This document shows, one piece after another, positions 21,132-22,053 of a DNA stretch of 22,053 nt (within the stretch, counting starts at the first letter, position 1; each line of letters opens with the position of its first letter). Position numbers and translations under genes: made by a program. The stretch spans positions 1-22,053 of the forward strand of contig JBJXGF010000003.1 in assembly GCA_046153015.1 (NCBI GenBank), written 5' to 3'. The notes below the pieces were generated by a model. The model was given only the letters and a program-made list of their open reading frames with translations, was not told the origin of the DNA and made no database searches. Source of the stretch: JBJXGF01 sp046153015. GTDB taxonomy: Bacteria; Actinomycetota; Acidimicrobiia; Acidimicrobiales; CAIXPF01.

Positions 21132-21731
21132 ATGCCTCACACCACGCTCGTCGCCGGCACCGTGATCACCGCCTCATGGGCCAATACCAACGTCCGAGAT
21201 CAGGTCGTCGCCCAGCACGCCTCGGTCGCGTCGCGCGACGCCGCCGTCACCAGCCCCCTCGAAGGCATGCTGCACTACACCTCAGCTGAGGATGCCTTCT
21301 GGGCGTACACCGGTTCGGCGTGGGTGCAGATCGGTCCGATCACCGGAGCGTGGACGGCCTACACGCCGACCATCACGCAGTCGGGCAGCGTGGCGAAGAC
21401 GGTCACGTACGCCCGGTGGATGCGGATAGGCCGGACGGTGATCTGCGCCGGTTCGGTCGCGATCACCGGGACGGGCACGGCGTCGAACACCGTGACCGTG
21501 AGCCTGCCCGTCACCGCTGCGAGCGGCGCGAACATCGGCTGCGGTGTGGCGCACATCTACGACGTCAGCGCCGCGGTGAACTACTCGGACATCGCCATTC
21601 TGGACGCCACCACGACCTTCGCCATCATGGCGGGGGGCACCGGCGGGCGCCTCGGTAACGCGACCTTCACCGCAGGGCTCGCCTCGGGTGACGCTCTGGG
21701 CTGGACGGTCACGTATGAGGCTGCGAGCTAG
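21132..21731 (+). CDS. Minor tail / tail fibre protein
   Basis: A 199-residue protein. The opening (TLVAGTVITASWANTNVRDQV) is a phage tail-fibre start common in actinobacterial phages. After a helical neck, residues about 75-199 carry the domain AWTAYTPTITQSG...YARWMRIGRTVIC, a beta domain found at tail-fibre C-termini. Start: ATG, with GGAG about 10 nt upstream. It is the second adhesin-like locus, separate from 4774-7522. Confidence 0.75.
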   Translation: MPHTTLVAGTVITASWANTNVRDQVVAQHASVASRDAAVTSPLEGMLHYTSAEDAFWAYTGSAWVQIGPITGAWTAYTPTITQSGSVAKTVTYARWMRIGRTVICAGSVAITGTGTASNTVTVSLPVTAASGANIGCGVAHIYDVSAAVNYSDIAILDATTTFAIMAGGTGGRLGNATFTAGLASGDALGWTVTYEAAS

Positions 21732-21790
21732 GCCCAGTGATCACCTCTCGCTGCGGGCCGCCGAGCCCCCTGCTCCCGTAGGAGCCCGCA

Positions 21791-21991
21791 ATGGACATTC
21801 GTGACACCGCTATCCGCACTGCTTGGACCGCTCTGCAGGCTTTCCTCGGCGTGATCCTGCCGACCGCCACCGGCGTGCTCGACGTCAGCGAACCGGCGCT
21901 GAAGGCCGGCGTGGTTTCCGCTGTCGCCGCGGCGATCGTGGTCGTCAAGCAGTTCGTCGCCGCGCAGCTCGCTGGAGCGCCAGAAGCCTAG
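21791..21991 (+). CDS. Holin, r1t-like
   Basis: A 66-residue membrane protein; ATG with GGAG upstream. A short polar start (MDIRDTAIRTAW) leads into a hydrophobic helix (TALQAFLGVILPTATGV), a short acidic turn (LDVSEPAL) and a second hydrophobic helix (AGVVSAVAAAIVVVKQFVAA). Two spans, small size and the 'RTAWTALQAFLG' opening match r1t-type holins of Gram-positive phages, which permeabilise the membrane for the endolysin. The endolysin itself is not in the window. Confidence 0.75.
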   Translation: MDIRDTAIRTAWTALQAFLGVILPTATGVLDVSEPALKAGVVSAVAAAIVVVKQFVAAQLAGAPEA

Positions 21992-22023
21992 CCCCTAGAC
22001 GCTCCGCCCGAGATCGCCCCCGT

Positions 22024-22053
22024 CACGCCAGCCCACTCCCGGGGGCTGGCGTG
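22024..22053 (+). terminator. Probable terminator hairpin at the window end
   Basis: CACGCCAGCCC (22024-22034) and GGGCTGGCGTG (22043-22053) are perfect 11-bp complements with an 8-nt loop. The hairpin starts 32 nt after the holin stop. The window stops at the last stem base, so a T-run cannot be checked. It would end the late operon. Confidence 0.55.

Noticed and set aside
1..22053. Phage satellite (capsid-forming island)
   Set aside because: A complete head, neck, tail tube, tape measure, tail tip and holin set is present, which fits a whole phage better than a satellite.

Overview
The window reads as the integration, control and virion-structure part of a temperate, long-tailed (siphovirus) phage or prophage. 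The probable host is a high-GC Gram-positive (actinobacterial) bacterium. The sequence is GC-rich throughout, and nearly every gene lies head to tail on the + strand with 1-32 nt overlaps. GTG and TTG starts are common, and the head genes are HK97-type. The host genus cannot be told from the sequence.

Layout. 1-4350 is the integration and control region: a leftward ribbon-helix-helix regulator with its own operator; a dense array of GGGAACC repeats split around an AT-richer centre that I read as a candidate attP; a tyrosine integrase whose true start lies about 460 nt inside a longer open frame; an intergenic control region; an excisionase-type MerR/HTH protein; two uncharacterised genes; and a leftward HTH plus coiled-coil protein that meets its neighbour stop codon to stop codon. 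4318-4451 is a divergent control region with a two-hairpin leader, the second hairpin being a good intrinsic terminator. 4452-7522 encodes fibre-like proteins (one with a BppU-like N-terminus), placed unusually upstream of packaging. 7519-10541 is the packaging module: small protein, HNH nuclease, Cys4 acidic protein, TerS, TerL and a 53-aa two-TM protein. 10538-13979 is portal, prohead protease and major capsid, followed by a 13-bp hairpin. 14065-19534 holds the connector, a tail-terminator candidate, two paralogous tail-tube proteins, a displaced HK97-gp10-like protein and the tape measure. 19531-21991 holds tail tip, a small protein, a tail fibre protein and a holin. The window ends on an 11-bp hairpin.

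How it works together. The integrase and the Xis-like protein would control integration and excision at the repeat array. The leftward HTH protein sits divergently from the late leader and is the best-placed regulator of the structural operon. TerS and TerL package DNA into HK97-fold procapsids matured by the protease, and the connector and tail genes build a tail whose 868-residue ruler predicts roughly 130 nm. No replication genes, endolysin or clear lysogeny (cI-type) repressor were recognised, so those functions are outside the window or not recognisable here.

No wholly new defence or enzymatic system stands out. The strongest unexplained signals are the phased GGGAACC array with A-tracts, the two tandem 11-bp repeat pairs around the excisionase control region, the hairpin that hides the xis ribosome binding site, the terminator-bearing late leader, and the tandem tail-tube paralogues without a recognisable tail-assembly chaperone pair.
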